Made by a program: the position numbers and the translations under genes. DNA of 64,000 nucleotides from Tetrapyrgos nigripes (lineage: Eukaryota; Basidiomycota; Agaricomycetes; Agaricales; Campanellaceae). The stretch covers positions 186,001 to 250,000 of the forward strand of contig JAACJM010000099.1 of NCBI GenBank assembly GCA_013368315.1, written 5' to 3'. The stretch's first letter is position 1. Each line of letters begins with the position of its first letter. A model generated the notes under the pieces. The model was given only the letters and a program-made list of their open reading frames with translations. It did not search any database and had not been told where the DNA came from. Shown here piece after piece: positions 45,001 to 56,985 of this stretch.

Positions 45001-45844
45001 TTCGGGATGGACTCAGAGCACGAACTATTGCTACACAGTTCAAGATGTGCAATCTGGGAGGGCAGATAGAAAGTACTCAAGCAGGTGGCGTTCTTTGGCA
45101 AATTGAAAGATTTGGTACTGCCAGGCGAGAAACGCCCTTTTGAAACTACAGGGCCCTGGGGATTGGGAGCATGAATTGTGGGAACTCAGAGATGAGGATG
45201 TAAGGGGGATAAGTGAAAGGGCCTTGAATAGGGAAGAGGAAGCAAGCCATAATGCACGGCTGGCAAGACTTCAACGGCAAGACGTCATGATATCAATGGA
45301 GCAAGAAGATCAATATTTGGAGCAGCAGGGAGTAATTTCAGACGTTCAAGGAGAGGGCAGCCACACACTGTCCTGGATATGGTATGGTTCAACTCCTTCA
45401 AAAGATGATCTGGCATTTATGACTGGTAAGTCCTTGTATATTGTTTTTGATGATCATTTTCATTTGTGTTGCCATTCAGTAATTCATATTGAGTGGCTGA
45501 AAGCTCATGCATGAATGCTGTGCTGGAAGGAAGAGGTGATGCTCCTGGCTGAAGAGCTACAATGTATGTCTGCTTACATGGTCTGGAAATCTGAGTGGTG
45601 GAAGGACCGAATGGTAGGAAAGCCAGGAATGATTCAAACAATGGGGTCCTTGGAGGAAGGGCTGAATGCATACGCACATCAGCAAAGCCATTTCTGCTTA
45701 CAGCAAGGACAAGAAATTAAAGCCAAGTGGGATGGCCTCCAATTGCAATGTGAGGGTAATTTGCCCACTCTGACTCTGAATATTGATATGGATAAGCTCG
45801 ATACAGAGGACGAGATACAGCTGGTGGCCGGGATAGAGATGTGA
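42045..45844 (+). pseudogene. KDZ transposase with CxC2 cysteine cluster, five in-frame TGA codons and one frameshift
   Basis: Exons joining in phase: 42045-42425, 42477-42695, 42728-43341, 43396-43540, 43595-43743, 43805-44181, 44234-44422, 44474-44615, 44672-about 45130, 45140-45425 and 45480-45844. Key parts: a basic MSSPQKRKQATK start; CxC2 cluster CCGGGCQAIGTYRCADDEC..CKTC; GVDFCHCSG; catalytic-region LALDANFRLHN, VISYDIACQW and GEVIEEGW; and a C-terminal HIEWLKAHA..CWKEEVMLLAEEL. Such proteins mobilise KDZ DNA transposons. TGA codons at 42779, 43697, 44323, 44904 and 45512 interrupt it; those at 42779 (LGL-R-VQLGH) and 45512 (KAHA-R) fall where arginine is usual. The frame changes near 45115-45140. 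It is non-functional. Confidence 0.85.
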
Positions 45845-46049
45845 TCAGAACTTATTCAGAAGTATAGATATGGATCTATGAAATGTGTATAGACACATGA
45901 GTATCTTAGTGATGAGCCTAGTGTCCATGTGTACTTTAGGAAGATTACTATCTTCACTGGCTTGTGACCAGGTCTGTTTCTCCTGAACAGCTAAATATAA
46001 GAAAAATGTCTATTCTAACTGTGACTCCTTTGTGACTCTTTCTTTCTCC

Positions 46050-46855
46050 ATGTCCCGATCCCCCGAAAAGACGTGGGCGCTTGCTATTGATCAGGACTAT
46101 GCTGTACCTGACTCCTGGCCAGTGTGAGTTGTAAATCTTTACTATTGGAGACATACTGACATTTTTTTTGGCTAGAAACTTACAACTTACGCATTACACT
46201 TTCCCTCTCATTCCCTCAGGGCCACGTTTCGAGCATTTCAGTGGTTCACTGAAAGCTTGAGTGCCATAGTACCAACCCATTCTTGTGTTTCATGTCCAAT
46301 ACCTTGGGGATACCAAGTTGCCACCATGGACATGCAGGAACTGCTTGTTAATGCAATGAGCATGCCTTGGGATGATGTGAAGCAAGGTTGTTTGTCATGG
46401 GAGGGAACTATGGTGAATCTGACCCATGAAATGTTGGAGGATCTGCAGTGGCTGGCAGAGCAATGTGCGTATAACAACGGTCATTGTCAATGTCTTTTGC
46501 AGACACTATTCTCAGTTGACGTTGTGCTGCAGATGCTTGTACAGTCTCAGGATCTTACCCTCTTCCGTCGTTCAGCACTAATGAGCTTGGGATGTGTCAG
46601 AAGGCCATGGAGACCCTTTTCAAAAATACCCTCGTTGATCTGAACTTCCAGGAAGCCCATCTCATCCAGCTGGCAATCAGATGGAGAGAGCTAGATCGCA
46701 AAAAGCAGAAATGGTCCACCTTATGGTCTCAGGCGTATGATACCAACACCACCCATAAATGTTTACATGAGGAGGCTGATAAAATCCAGACTACCTACAA
46801 ATATTTAGTTTTTCTTACCGCCGTCAGTGTTTTGTGGTTGTCATGGGAGGATTAG
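46050..46855 (+). CDS. Uncharacterised protein gene downstream of the KDZ gene
   Basis: ATG at 46050 (MSRSPEKTWALAIDQDYAVPDSWP). Exons 46050-46123 and 46220-46464 join in phase through a GTGAGT..CAG intron. A third exon runs to the TAG at 46853-46855; using the acceptor at 46531-46532 keeps the frame open, whereas the stronger-looking one at 46501-46502 would include a TGA at 46517. The middle exon has two cysteines (HSCVSCPIPWG) and acidic/hydrophobic helices; the last is Lys/Arg-rich (IRWRELDRKKQKW). About 200 residues; no known domain. It may be an accessory gene of the KDZ element or an independent host gene. Confidence 0.45.
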
Positions 46856-47636
46856 TCTTCTAGTTTATCATTTGCATCAATAAATGTGATCTATATACAT
46901 ACACCCCCTCAGTGTAATCTTCTGATTGAGACGTAGTGATTTTCATGACAAAACATGGTGTGCTCAGGGCCAGCTGTCAGGCTATGGTTGAAAAGCAAAT
47001 TATCTCCAGGCTGAGGTACGTCTGTGGTCATATACTACCCATATACATATGTCTACATGTAACCTAAGTCTGTCCATCCAGACTGACCCACCATTACTGA
47101 TCTTCCTCTTGCTCCCCTGTAAGATTCTTCATCTGTTCTGTGAGATTGTCCATTTCCGATTCATGCTTCATTTGTGATTGGTAGATGTGTGAGGGTTGCA
47201 TTTGTGATTTGTAGTGATGCCAGGCTTGATACTCGATATGCTCACATAGCATGTTGAAGTAGACATATGTACTGAGCGTGTGTCATTGGGTGGGGTTGCA
47301 ATAATAAAGTATGTACTCACATAATATTATGCTTTTGATCATGGTCTGTGGTGATACGGAGCCATAGGCCATGGTCATTACAGAGGATAAGACTGTTTCC
47401 AACTACTTGAGAACTGCTAGGGAATCAGTGAGGCGAACAGGTAAAATGACTGTGAAAGGGACTTGCCATTGAGTACAATCGTTGATAGTGTGAGGATTAC
47501 AAGGTGGGTCCAGGGGAAAAGAGACACAGTGCATTTCGAGCTGGAGGGGAGGCATGACTGACATGGTGTTACGAGGTTGAGTTGTTTATTGTGGTATTGA
47601 ATCAAAGGGGGAACGGGTGAGAGTGGTCCAGATGAT
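46856..47636. other. No gene recognised
   Basis: AT-rich sequence with closed frames on both strands. I see no repeats or terminal structures. Confidence 0.35.
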
Positions 47637-48262
47637 GTGTCAAGTCCATGTGGATACCCAATGCTAGGAAACATCAAGGACCCGGATGGAAGTCTTGAGT
47701 GGATTGGATGGAGATTCCAAGTGGATCCAGATAGGAAAGAGCTTATAAAGATAAATAGGGATTTCAGTCAGAAAGACTGGGAAGCTCTAGGGAACCATCG
47801 AGGAAGGATAGGAGACCAGTTTTGTTGATTTTGCACTTAAGCTATCTACTACAAAGTTGCTAGCTTAAGTACTACTTCGGAAAATATCGGAATGAAGAGG
47901 AGTAAGATAGGGATGGTTCGGAAATGAATGTGTGAATAAGGAAAAGGGAAAAGATCGGAAAGCGATAGGAAATTAATGGAAACTAAGACTGTACCGGAAA
48001 GTCATAGGAAAGTACTGGAAAGTAAGACTGTACCGGAAAGTCATAGGAAAGTACAGGAAAGTAAAAGGGTACCGGAAAGCCATAGGAAAGTACAGGAAAG
48101 TGCATAGATCTTACATGATGCCAATAAGGATCTCAACCGGTGGGTGAACAATCAAAAAGTAGATAGGGATTATCCGGCGTTGCCAATGATGCCGGGGATT
48201 TTGGTGAAGCGTTTCCATGATCCTTCTCTATGGATACAGTGGCAACCATTGAAAATTCGATA
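47637..48262 (+). pseudogene. Remnant of an unidentified protein-coding sequence with a 40-bp tandem repeat
   Basis: A frame at 47637-47828 reads NIKDPDGSLEWIGWRFQVDPDRKELIKINRDF and ends in TGA. Another, at about 48120-48262, reads KDLNRWVNNQKVDRDYPALP and ends in TAG. They look like ends of one protein separated by a degenerate tandem tract (GTACCGGAAAGTCATAGGAAA units of about 40 bases, 47993-48103). I do not recognise the protein. Confidence 0.35.
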
Positions 48263-49557
48263 GGTGTACATGTATATCCATGAGCCCGTATCTATATACA
48301 GTCATTGAGCTTGACCATCTGCATACCTTGTTTTTTTTCTTGACAATGTCACTCTTTACACCTCTACTCGATAGGTTACTATGTGTGGTGTGTATATATA
48401 CAGGCAGTATACAGTCGCGGGCCAGTCTCTATGCGTGTATGTATATATATACATTGTGGTGTATACCTATACAGACTTGCTAGCTCTCAATACTGTCATC
48501 AGCTCAAGTCGTTCAAGTTGGGACTATTAATACTTTGTAAGTATCTTCTTGACAAATACTATATACCAGTATACAGCCGTCTGAGCACTTTCAACACTGT
48601 CCCATAGGGAACCTCAACATTGAATTGGTATGTTCACTATTTACGTTTGAATCTGAGGAATTGACGCTGACGCTGATGACATCTAATTGACCAAGAAAAT
48701 AAATGGCGGTTCACATATCACTACATGCCTAATTAACACTCCATGGGAACCTGTAATGCCAAATGAAGGAAATGCATGAGAACTAATGAGCTACGGATAT
48801 GTTGTCCATATATATATGTCCAGATGTGGTGATATATGGGAGGGATATATGTCCTTGGTCAATCACACAATAATGCTTCATCGCATCAATTAAGGGAATA
48901 TTTATCAATCATCTCAATGGAGTCTTTAGGTTCCTTATAGGAAAACCTTGAGCCCCAGCATCTGTATGCCAGTCTTGTAGAGATATATGGCGCAGTATAC
49001 ATATACAGATACACTTGGTCATGTGAATCTGTCATTGGAGTGCGGAATCATGAAGGAAATACATGAGAACTGGACCACAGACAATGTATACAGCTAGGAA
49101 ATATAAAACACCCTCTATCAGGTAGGTGGATATGCATTGGGTATACATATACTGACTCAAATCCCCCCTTCTACACAGCAATTGTGAGTGAGACAATAAT
49201 TGAGATCCAATCAGCAGATCCCCACATTTGTATCTCCTCGCATGTCTGATATCAACAAAATTCAGTCAGTGAGTAGTGCATGCTATCAGGCATGCAATTA
49301 TGTTGTCAATTTTACACCATTATTGCTAAAAATTGTAAATAGCAATGACTGTGAGTGAACCTTTGGGAATCTCACCTGGTCATCTGGGTAAGATGGTGGC
49401 AATGGTTGCTAGATGCTCGTTAACATTGAATGTGCCTGCAGCCTGAGTCACCTCATAGACCAGAACTAAATAGAAGTAAGTGAGAAATGTGCAGCCAGTC
49501 ACCAGTGGGAGTATAGGATGCATAAACCAGATGTGTCAAATGGTAGTGAATAGGAGT
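48263..49557. other. No gene; AT-rich with TATATATAC tracts
   Basis: Frames are short. Sequence resembles the AT-rich region at 24-27 kb, with TATATATGTCC-like words near 48810-48855 and 48985-49010. Confidence 0.35.
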
Positions 49558-52500
49558 TCACACTTGTTGGAGCTGATGATGAACTGGCTGTAGCAGATGA
49601 ATAGACATGTTCAGTGAGAACAATAGAATTGATGCCAGTAATGGAGACAATGTGGCAAATATGCTCTCAAACTGTGTGGAGAATGATAATACATCAGCGA
49701 GGATGTCTGCCCCCATCTCTGTACCACCTTCAGCAAGAATCATGTTGATAACAGCAATACTGCGATCAGCATCTTGAGCATGCAAAATGCTGTCAACCTT
49801 ATGGAATTGTTTCGGCAGCTGGTCTTGAGTTTGGGCAAAGCCAATGAGGGACAAAGACTCGACATGTACAGGAAATAGTGCTATGGCAAGTTGAAGAGGA
49901 GTGCAGATATACAAAATGTTTTTAATCAAGTTGCTAGAAGTACCCGAGAATGCAGCAAGTTCTTGCGGGTTGATTCAGGCTAAGTTGACAAATGATCCTT
50001 TCTGGGTAAATTTCAAAAATGAAATGAGAAAGCTGGGGGAATATTAGCTGGTGGTGGTATCAAAAACAATACAAAACTCACTCAGTGTCAGGTTCATGCA
50101 ATGTCAGGACCCATTCACTGAATTTAACATTTCTGTTGTGGAAGTGGGAGTTACTCCAAGAGATGAGCTTGCTGGCTTTGGAAGAGTGTATGTGAGTGAT
50201 TATGAAGTGTGGAAAGAAATAAATCACAAACATCAACAGTGATAGGGCATCATATCCAATACCTTTTGCAACTAAGAATGCATCCTGAAGGCTGGCGTTG
50301 TTGGCCTGACATGTCATTGGTAATGTTCTACAAATTTCCAGTTACAGTGTGTTCAACAATTAACACGTAACTGGCAGGACTTACACAGGAGCAGACAACT
50401 GTGAGCTGTTAGTGTTTTTGCTGTGGGTAGCTTGATATTGTGCTTGGCCAATCTGTCTGCAAATGACATTTTTGGCATGGACAGGCTTGGAACCAGAGTG
50501 TTCATAGTGGGAGTGGCTGAGAGTGGTGGCTGCAGTTTCAATGGCAAGGGAGTTTCTGGTGTAGCAGGTAAGGCTGCTTTGCAGTTGGGGGCCATGGTAC
50601 TGCTTTGTGATCTCAGCAATAGATCAACAACAGCTAGAGCAGTAACAAACTGACCTAGGTGGTGTCCTATAGGGTGTTAGATGTTGTTCAGGTGTAAGTG
50701 GTAGAGAAGGATCTATCTGATCCTTGAGCTCCTTCACATGACAACTGGTTCTGAATATATGAGATCAGGTGAAGAAAGTTAGAATAGAGACAATACTTAC
50801 ACCACCAAGTCATCCCACTGCTTTCAAGTGAGAAAAAGCTTAGCAAACTCCCATAGGAGCTCCGGACCATGATCTGTTGAGAACCTACAAGAACTTGATA
50901 TAAAAATCATTGGGTAGCACCTAGTATAGCAACTTACAGTTCACAGATGAACAATGTGATCACTTTCTGAGATAGTGAATTTTCCACAACTTCACTATAC
51001 ATAGAAATTTTATGAGAAGAGAAATAGCTTACAGCAGCAGCCTGTCTGAAAAGTCCGGTATAATTTCGTTAATACTGGTGATATCAAAGTTACAAAGTCT
51101 CTTGTGAAAATGGCCAGAAGAATAGATGATACAAGGGGCTTACTATGCATAGAGTCTGTGGCTGTAAAAAAAACCAAGGTGAGGTAGGATGCTGATGACA
51201 GTGTAGATAGTGGACCACATACAAAGCCAATATTCTGGTGTCTGGACGCTGGATTTTGTCAACACTATGTCATGATCATGAGACAACAACTGTTAGAAAG
51301 AATTCTCCAGTAACTCACATAGAGGCCAAGAGATGGAGATGTGAGTGTTCAGTGTCATCTTTTGCCACCGAAGTTTGAAGAGTAGTGTCAGCGGTAGGGA
51401 CATTGTCATTGAATCTGAAATATGGCATTGGAGATCTGAGGATATGAGCGAGTACATTTGGAATAGACCAAGTGTAGCACTGAGATGGTTCATACTTACA
51501 AATGATTAAAGTTTGCTGGTGACAGGGGAAAGCTAGGTGTGAAAGGAGGGGCTAAAGTTGGATACAAGTAGATGGCAGTTAGTAATTGAGTGTGGCTTAC
51601 ACAGGATCGTTGGCAACTGGATATTGCTGGGCTAATCTAAGAAAGATATTCGTCAACCACAAGGATCAGTAATGAGTAACATGATAGGTATAAAACATAT
51701 GATGACTGTGTAAAAGGCCTACATTAAAATTTTCTTGAGTAAGCAGCAGCATGGTTTTTGTCAAGGTCGTTGGTACACTTAATAACAAACCACCCAAGTC
51801 ACACAAGATGAGATTGATTGAGAATAGAGAGATAGATAAAGAGCAAGAGTAAGCTGACTATGCTCTACACTGCGTAGTACTAGTACAGAGTGGAGACGAA
51901 GTGAACAAACTAAAGGACCAGCTAGAATGTCTAGTGGTTTATATAGAAGAACAATGAATAAGTGATAGGAGAAACATAGGAGAAATAGGAGAAACATAGG
52001 GGAAAGTGGAGAAATATAGGGTAAAGATAGGATTGATGGAATGGAAGATTGATTGACAGTTATTATACAGTTTGACAGGTTTTATAAGGTTCGAAGTCAG
52101 TAATATAAGGTTTAAAAGGTTTATCAAGGAAATGCAATAGATGAATGATCAGAAAACAGGTTCAATAATGCAGTAGAAGAGGAAAGAGGACAAAGGACTG
52201 TAGCAGTTCATGACAGTTTTTGGAAGGGAGACATCATACGGGGCCATTGTGGGGGAAGACACTGGATCAGTGGTTGTGAGCATCTGATAAATATTGACAA
52301 TGACATTTTTCATGGACACTTTGGTGCAGGAGGGACTACTCGACAAGCTGGTTTAGGTTTCTTTGGTGTAACTGGGTTTATCATGGCATCAGGTTGGGGG
52401 TATAGTGAACAAAATGGAATAAGGGTAAAGATAGAATAGAAGACATACTTGTGACCAGAACGCCTAACTGATTGAGAATCACTTTCTTCATCAAAATCTT

Positions 52501-53500
52501 CAATGGGAGAGATCTTGTCCTCAGGATCAGTAGGACCAAAATCTTCGAGATGGGGTTTTCTGGTTCATGGCATAAAGGAGGGGGGCAATTCAAGACCAGG
52601 CAATGACAGTGGAAGGGTTTATAGGCAAGAATAGACACTGACAAAGTTGGAACGATGACAGAGAAGTCCCCAAGTAAGAAATGTCAATATTGTCTCCATT
52701 CCTTAGAAGCACAATTCAGCAGCCACAGTGTTGAGGTCTAGAATGACCAGGAGACAATATAAATGCCTTCATATAGTATGTGCAGAAAAGTTTTTGGCAA
52801 GGATACCGAGCACACAATATCAATAAGAAGGATTGAGGGACCCTGAGGATGTTGACCCTGTCAATATGGAGGCTGTGATACAAGTCGGGATTTGATTGCT
52901 GTTTCATCAAGCAGAAATGATACAGAAGGCTCTGAGCAGGAAAAAAGAAGCTTGCTGTGGTGTAATCAAAGGTTGACAGAAAGGGCCAACAATGACACAG
53001 GAATGCCATATGGGTCATGTAAGGGCAACTCCTGACACGTGACGCCACAAAAAAGGGAAACTCCTTATGAGGGCTTATAAGGCAAATGAAATGACCAAAA
53101 CTCAAAGCAATACACCATTAATATCTTGATCAGTAAATCAGCAGCCACTTTGGTACAAGGTCAGACAATGCATAAGATAACTTTCAGATTGAGAATAATG
53201 TCTTCACTGATACAGAAGAATTTACCTTTGTACAATACAGTCATGAGGAAAACATTGATGAACACAATCTGTCTTTACATTACAGCCTGTACAATGTCCA
53301 AAATATGAAATAATGTTTAAGAAGGTACTCACAATCATACTACCACCCACTTTGGTATATGCTCCAACATTCCAGTAAGTAATGCAAAGTCTCAAAAGAA
53401 ATTCCCACCATAAAAGGTCCAAAATATATTTCCAGTCGTGAAAGGCCAAAAATATATCTCAAAGCCCATAAGGACCATGACATTGTTCAAGCTCAATAGT
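49558..53500 (-). other. Possible decayed multi-exon minus-strand gene, unidentified
   Basis: Minus frames at 49929-49558, 50317-50078, 50619-50353, 51493-51293, 52644-52381 and 53105-52716 are separated by many GTAAG-type donors in the minus direction (for example near 50384, 50790, 51498). One stretch, with KMSFADRLAKHNIKLPTAK, looks protein-like. I could not assemble a continuous model or recognise a domain, so this is a weak call. A solo LTR interrupts it at 51759-52215. Confidence 0.25.
51759..52215 (-). mobile_element. Solo LTR of the chromovirus family, minus strand, with perfect target duplication
   Basis: On the minus strand it starts TGTCATGAAC and ends near TTGACA, and it shares with the chromovirus LTR the words ACCACCCAAGTCACACAA, AGCTGACTATGCTC and GTGGAGACGAAGTGAACA (seen here in plus orientation). 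GTTTT precedes it (51754-51758) and follows it (52216-52220), a perfect five-base duplication. It is clearly more diverged than the two LTRs of the full-length copy. Confidence 0.85.
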
Positions 53501-54014
53501 TCCACTCATATGTCAATAATTAGATATAAAAACTTTGTTATCTCATTAATACAGTACAAAGTAAACAAAGGCCTGCCTGACCATTGACCAACGGACGGAT
53601 AATTGACCGGGGAAGACAGCTGCAGGTGGTTAGGGAGAGGTGCGGGCAGATGTGTGTTTTGATGGTTGAGGTTGATGGGCACTCAGGGCCCATATGTCAG
53701 AAAAGGATATAGGGTTGAACAAAATGTCAACAAGGGTGTGGCGAGTGAGTAAGAGGACGCACTTGATACAAGTAAGCAGCGGTGACAGAAAACCGAAAAC
53801 ATGTATGAAGATACAACTCACCAGCACGATGAACTGCCACCTCTCGCCTGCCTTCTCCTTCTCCAAACTTCACAGGTGATGGCTAAACGACCTCTTGCGT
53901 GATGTCTACTGTAGTGGGCATTAAATCCAGAAGCAGCGGGGAGTTAGATAGAGAAGACAAGTAGAACTCACCATAATAAGTGTATTACGCACTCAGAGTG
54001 AAAGGCGGCCACTG
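53501..54014. other. No gene recognised
   Basis: Contains a short minus frame (53866-53630, hydrophobic) without support. GC content and CpG frequency begin to rise here. Confidence 0.3.
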
Positions 54015-54448
54015 GGCAAGCTGTTGTGGTTAATTGGAAGCGAGAGGAACGATACAAGCCACGGGTAGTGCGACCAGAGGAGCCACGTGTCGATCGGACA
54101 CCTTGTCGAGAAGACGGAGGACGAGAAGTGTTGCGATGAGGGCATGCGGATATAGATGGGGCAAGCTGTTGTTGTTAATTGGAAGTGAGAGGAACGATAC
54201 AAGCCACAGGTAGTGCGACCAGAGGAGCCACGTGTCGATCGGACACCTTGTTGAGAAGACGGAGGACGAGAAGTGTTGCGATGAGGGCATGCGGATATAG
54301 ATGGGGCAAGCTGTTGTTGTTAATTGGAAGCGAGAGGAACGATACAAGCCACGGGTAGTGCGACCAGAGGAGCCACGTGTCGATCGGACACCTCGTCGAG
54401 AAGACGGAGGACAAGAAGCATTGCGATGAGGACATGTGGATATAGATG
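54015..54448. repeat. 145-bp tandem repeat, three units
   Basis: ATTGGAAGYGAGAGGAACGA begins at 54033, 54178 and 54323, so the period is exactly 145 bases. Units differ at only a few positions, mostly C/T or G/A. As 145 is not a multiple of three, each unit shifts the reading frame, which creates overlapping look-alike minus-strand frames; I do not call these genes. Confidence 0.9.
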
Positions 54449-54725
54449 GTGGTGGTACAGAGTTAAGAGGGAAAAACCGGACGCGTCGGCATTTGACCGT
54501 GTTTTGTTTGCCAAAGGCTTCTGGCAAACAAACAATGACGTTGCCCAACCATTTCTGCTGCCCCAAGGTCGGGGCTGCATACTGCACAGTAGACTCCTGG
54601 GGCCGACGACGACGATATGAAGCAAAGAAGGTATGTACGTGTCCTGTAATTTATACGTGAACCTCTAATACAGTACTATCTATAGCTTATTGCATCCGGT
54701 TTGCGTTATCGTCATTGCCGCTATT
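54449..54725 (+). other. Unclassified, GC-richer stretch with a short open frame
   Basis: A plus frame through about 54620 contains FDRVLFAKGFWQTNNDVAQP and could be a terminal exon, with a GTATGT donor near 54630. There is too little to assign it. Confidence 0.2.
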
Positions 54726-56985
54726 ATCATGCCGAAAGGACAAAAATATCCGCTCAACGGATAGATGACATTATTGTACTGATATGCTTAAGGCCGCGGG
54801 ACGCGGCATCCCCGACTCCGTAGAGTTTGAGATGATGATGACAGAAGAGTGTATACCATGGATATTACTAGTAATCGTACAGAGATAAACGTTAGAGTAT
54901 GAGACGATGATGACAGAAGAGTGTATACTATGGATACTACTAGCAATTAACTTAGACGCCAAGAATTGCGACAGCGCAGCACGCGTGTATTGACCAGTAA
55001 ACTCAGAACCGAAGATATGTTGCATAGACAAAATTTTAGAATGATAGACATGTTCGGGAACAAGAGGGCCATCGTACGGGAGAATGCCAACAAGCAGAAG
55101 TTTACCGACCAAGAAAGACGCATAGTGTTTTCGAGGTAGTGTTTCAGATATGTGAGGTTCAAAAATACAGTGAACGGAGTATAAAAGCGTGTGCGGAAAC
55201 TGCAGCAATAGTTCAGTTGTAGTCTGGACAGGGTGCTCAAGAAATATAGGCGTATTTGAGGCTACGGTGCGAAGATGATGGTCCATAGCGATTCAGTATG
55301 TCGACGAGACGGCAGTTGGAGTCAAAGAGGCGGACTACGAATTTGAAAAAGAGTGACCGCATGACGAGAACGTGGTAAAGAACTTCTAAAACCGGAGAAA
55401 AACGTTCGATCATGGCCATTCGAGTTTTGCAAGTCCCTCCTCCTACCGGAGATCGGGGATAAGATGTTTCTGTACAGAAACACACTTTTTTACAGATATA
55501 TCTTATATAGCGTACGCGGGAAGGCCAATTTCGATTTTTGATTTCGGGTTTATCAAACTGATCCGGGCATCGTTAGTCTCTTATAAACAGACAGTATCAG
55601 CGATCATTGAAATGATGCGATAGCAGTCTGTCGTCAAAGCGGGGGTTTTTAGGGACCAGTTTTTGTCAATACAAAGGTAATAGAAAAGACTTATAACGTA
55701 ATCTTCACACGACCTATTTTGGGAAGCGGTGCTCTTTCTGCTCAACTCGTCCCAACGACTCTGCTGCTTCCTCCCGTTATATTTTGTGATAATAAAGCTA
55801 TAGATGTTATATTCCAGACTCTTTAATGATCCTACAACCCCCAGAAGCACCGAAAATGACCGGCACATAAGGGAAACAGACTGCGGGAATATTACGCAAT
55901 AAGTCATCTTTGTAAGCAAAAAACTGGTCCCTAAGCTCTCGATCTCTTAAAACTAGACTAGGGCATCGTGTATTATACAGTCTTTGTGTGACATGTCCCG
56001 TCATCCCGTCGACCACCTCTCCTCCGTATCTGATATGTAAGCATGTATTATCATGTACGAGGGAAATGACAAATGTAAGCCAACGTTGCGCGTAGCATGA
56101 TAACGATGCCCAAAATGTGAGGGAACGGCATACCGGCATGGTATGGGATTTGCCGACTGAATCGGGTATGGGTTTTCGGCGGGCTAGGGGGTACGGGTAC
56201 GGCTCACCATATCTGAACCCGCCGCCAACTGTGACCCTTTGACGGGATACTTATTAGACGTGTCGGCGTATGGTGTAAATGGCCTATAATCATAATTATT
56301 ATTTCAATCTTGATGTTGCCAGCACCATACTGACACGAAATTCCGTCTACAGCCCTTTGTTTTCTCTCAAAATGCTTCTGCGTGTACAAATCCTGCAGGT
56401 TCTGCTTATGACCAGCTCCCCCTGTCGCAACCCTTGACCCATCATCACGGGTACAGCACACGCCTACCGTAGTAAGATGATAAGGCGCTACATTTGGGCG
56501 GGATTCAGAGACCACTTCTCCATTACTTCTCGGCTTCTCAAATTGGATGAGAGATGGCTGCAGATTCCAATCTCAGTGGACAGAATCTTTGGAACAAGTT
56601 TCCATTTAATTAGTTATATCAAATACTATCAGTAGATAAGTATTTTATGTCCGTAAAATTAAATTAAATTAATCAGAATCTTCCTCTTCTGAAGTTTCCC
56701 GAGAGGAAAGTGAGCGCGAATTCATCTGTTGGTATCAGGCTACGCAACGGCAATGAGATTCAACATAGATGTTTATGCTGGCTTCGCCTTGGACAACGGG
56801 AGAGTGGGAGAGCAGCAGATGTCACATAGGGACTGTACAATGGCCGATGCCCGGTTCCGATTGATAACCCCGAAATCAGAAGTCGAAATTGAACCTTGGC
56901 CTTCCTGCGTGCGGGATCTTATATCAGTAGTAGTGATGTGATCTATCCGTTGAGCGGATATTTTTGTCTTTTCGGCGTGTATATT
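54726..56985. mobile_element. Candidate DNA transposon bounded by about 38-bp inverted repeats
   Basis: GCCGAAAGGACAAAAATATC.. at 54729-54768 recurs inverted at about 56937-56976 (..GATATTTTTGTCTTTTCGGC), about 38 bases with one or two mismatches; both contain the palindrome ATCCGNTNNNCGGAT-like core. The 2.2 kb between them is richer in CpG than its surroundings. I did not find a clear target duplication, and no transposase domain is recognised inside, so it could also be a non-autonomous element or an inverted duplication. Confidence 0.45.
54771..56139 (-). pseudogene. Unidentified minus-strand coding remnants inside the inverted-repeat segment
   Basis: Frames at 56139-55807 (RWLTFVISLVHDNTCLHIRY, ELRDQFFAYKDDLL), 55919-55581, 55485-55237 (ERFSPVLEVLYHVLVMRSL) and 55286-54771 (LPRKHYASFLVGKLLLVG) look protein-like and run in one direction. 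They are in different phases, so frameshifts or introns separate them. Family unknown. The last frame ends next to a tandem duplication of about 72 bases (GATGATGACAGAAGAGTGTA at about 54834 and 54906). Confidence 0.3.

Noticed and set aside
34824..45844. TGA as a reassigned sense codon in these elements
   Set aside because: The intact CACTA gene in the same window ends normally, no known code reads UGA as arginine, and LTR differences show CpG decay directly.
54030..54625. Three overlapping minus-strand proteins
   Set aside because: Same 145-bp repeat read in rotating frames.
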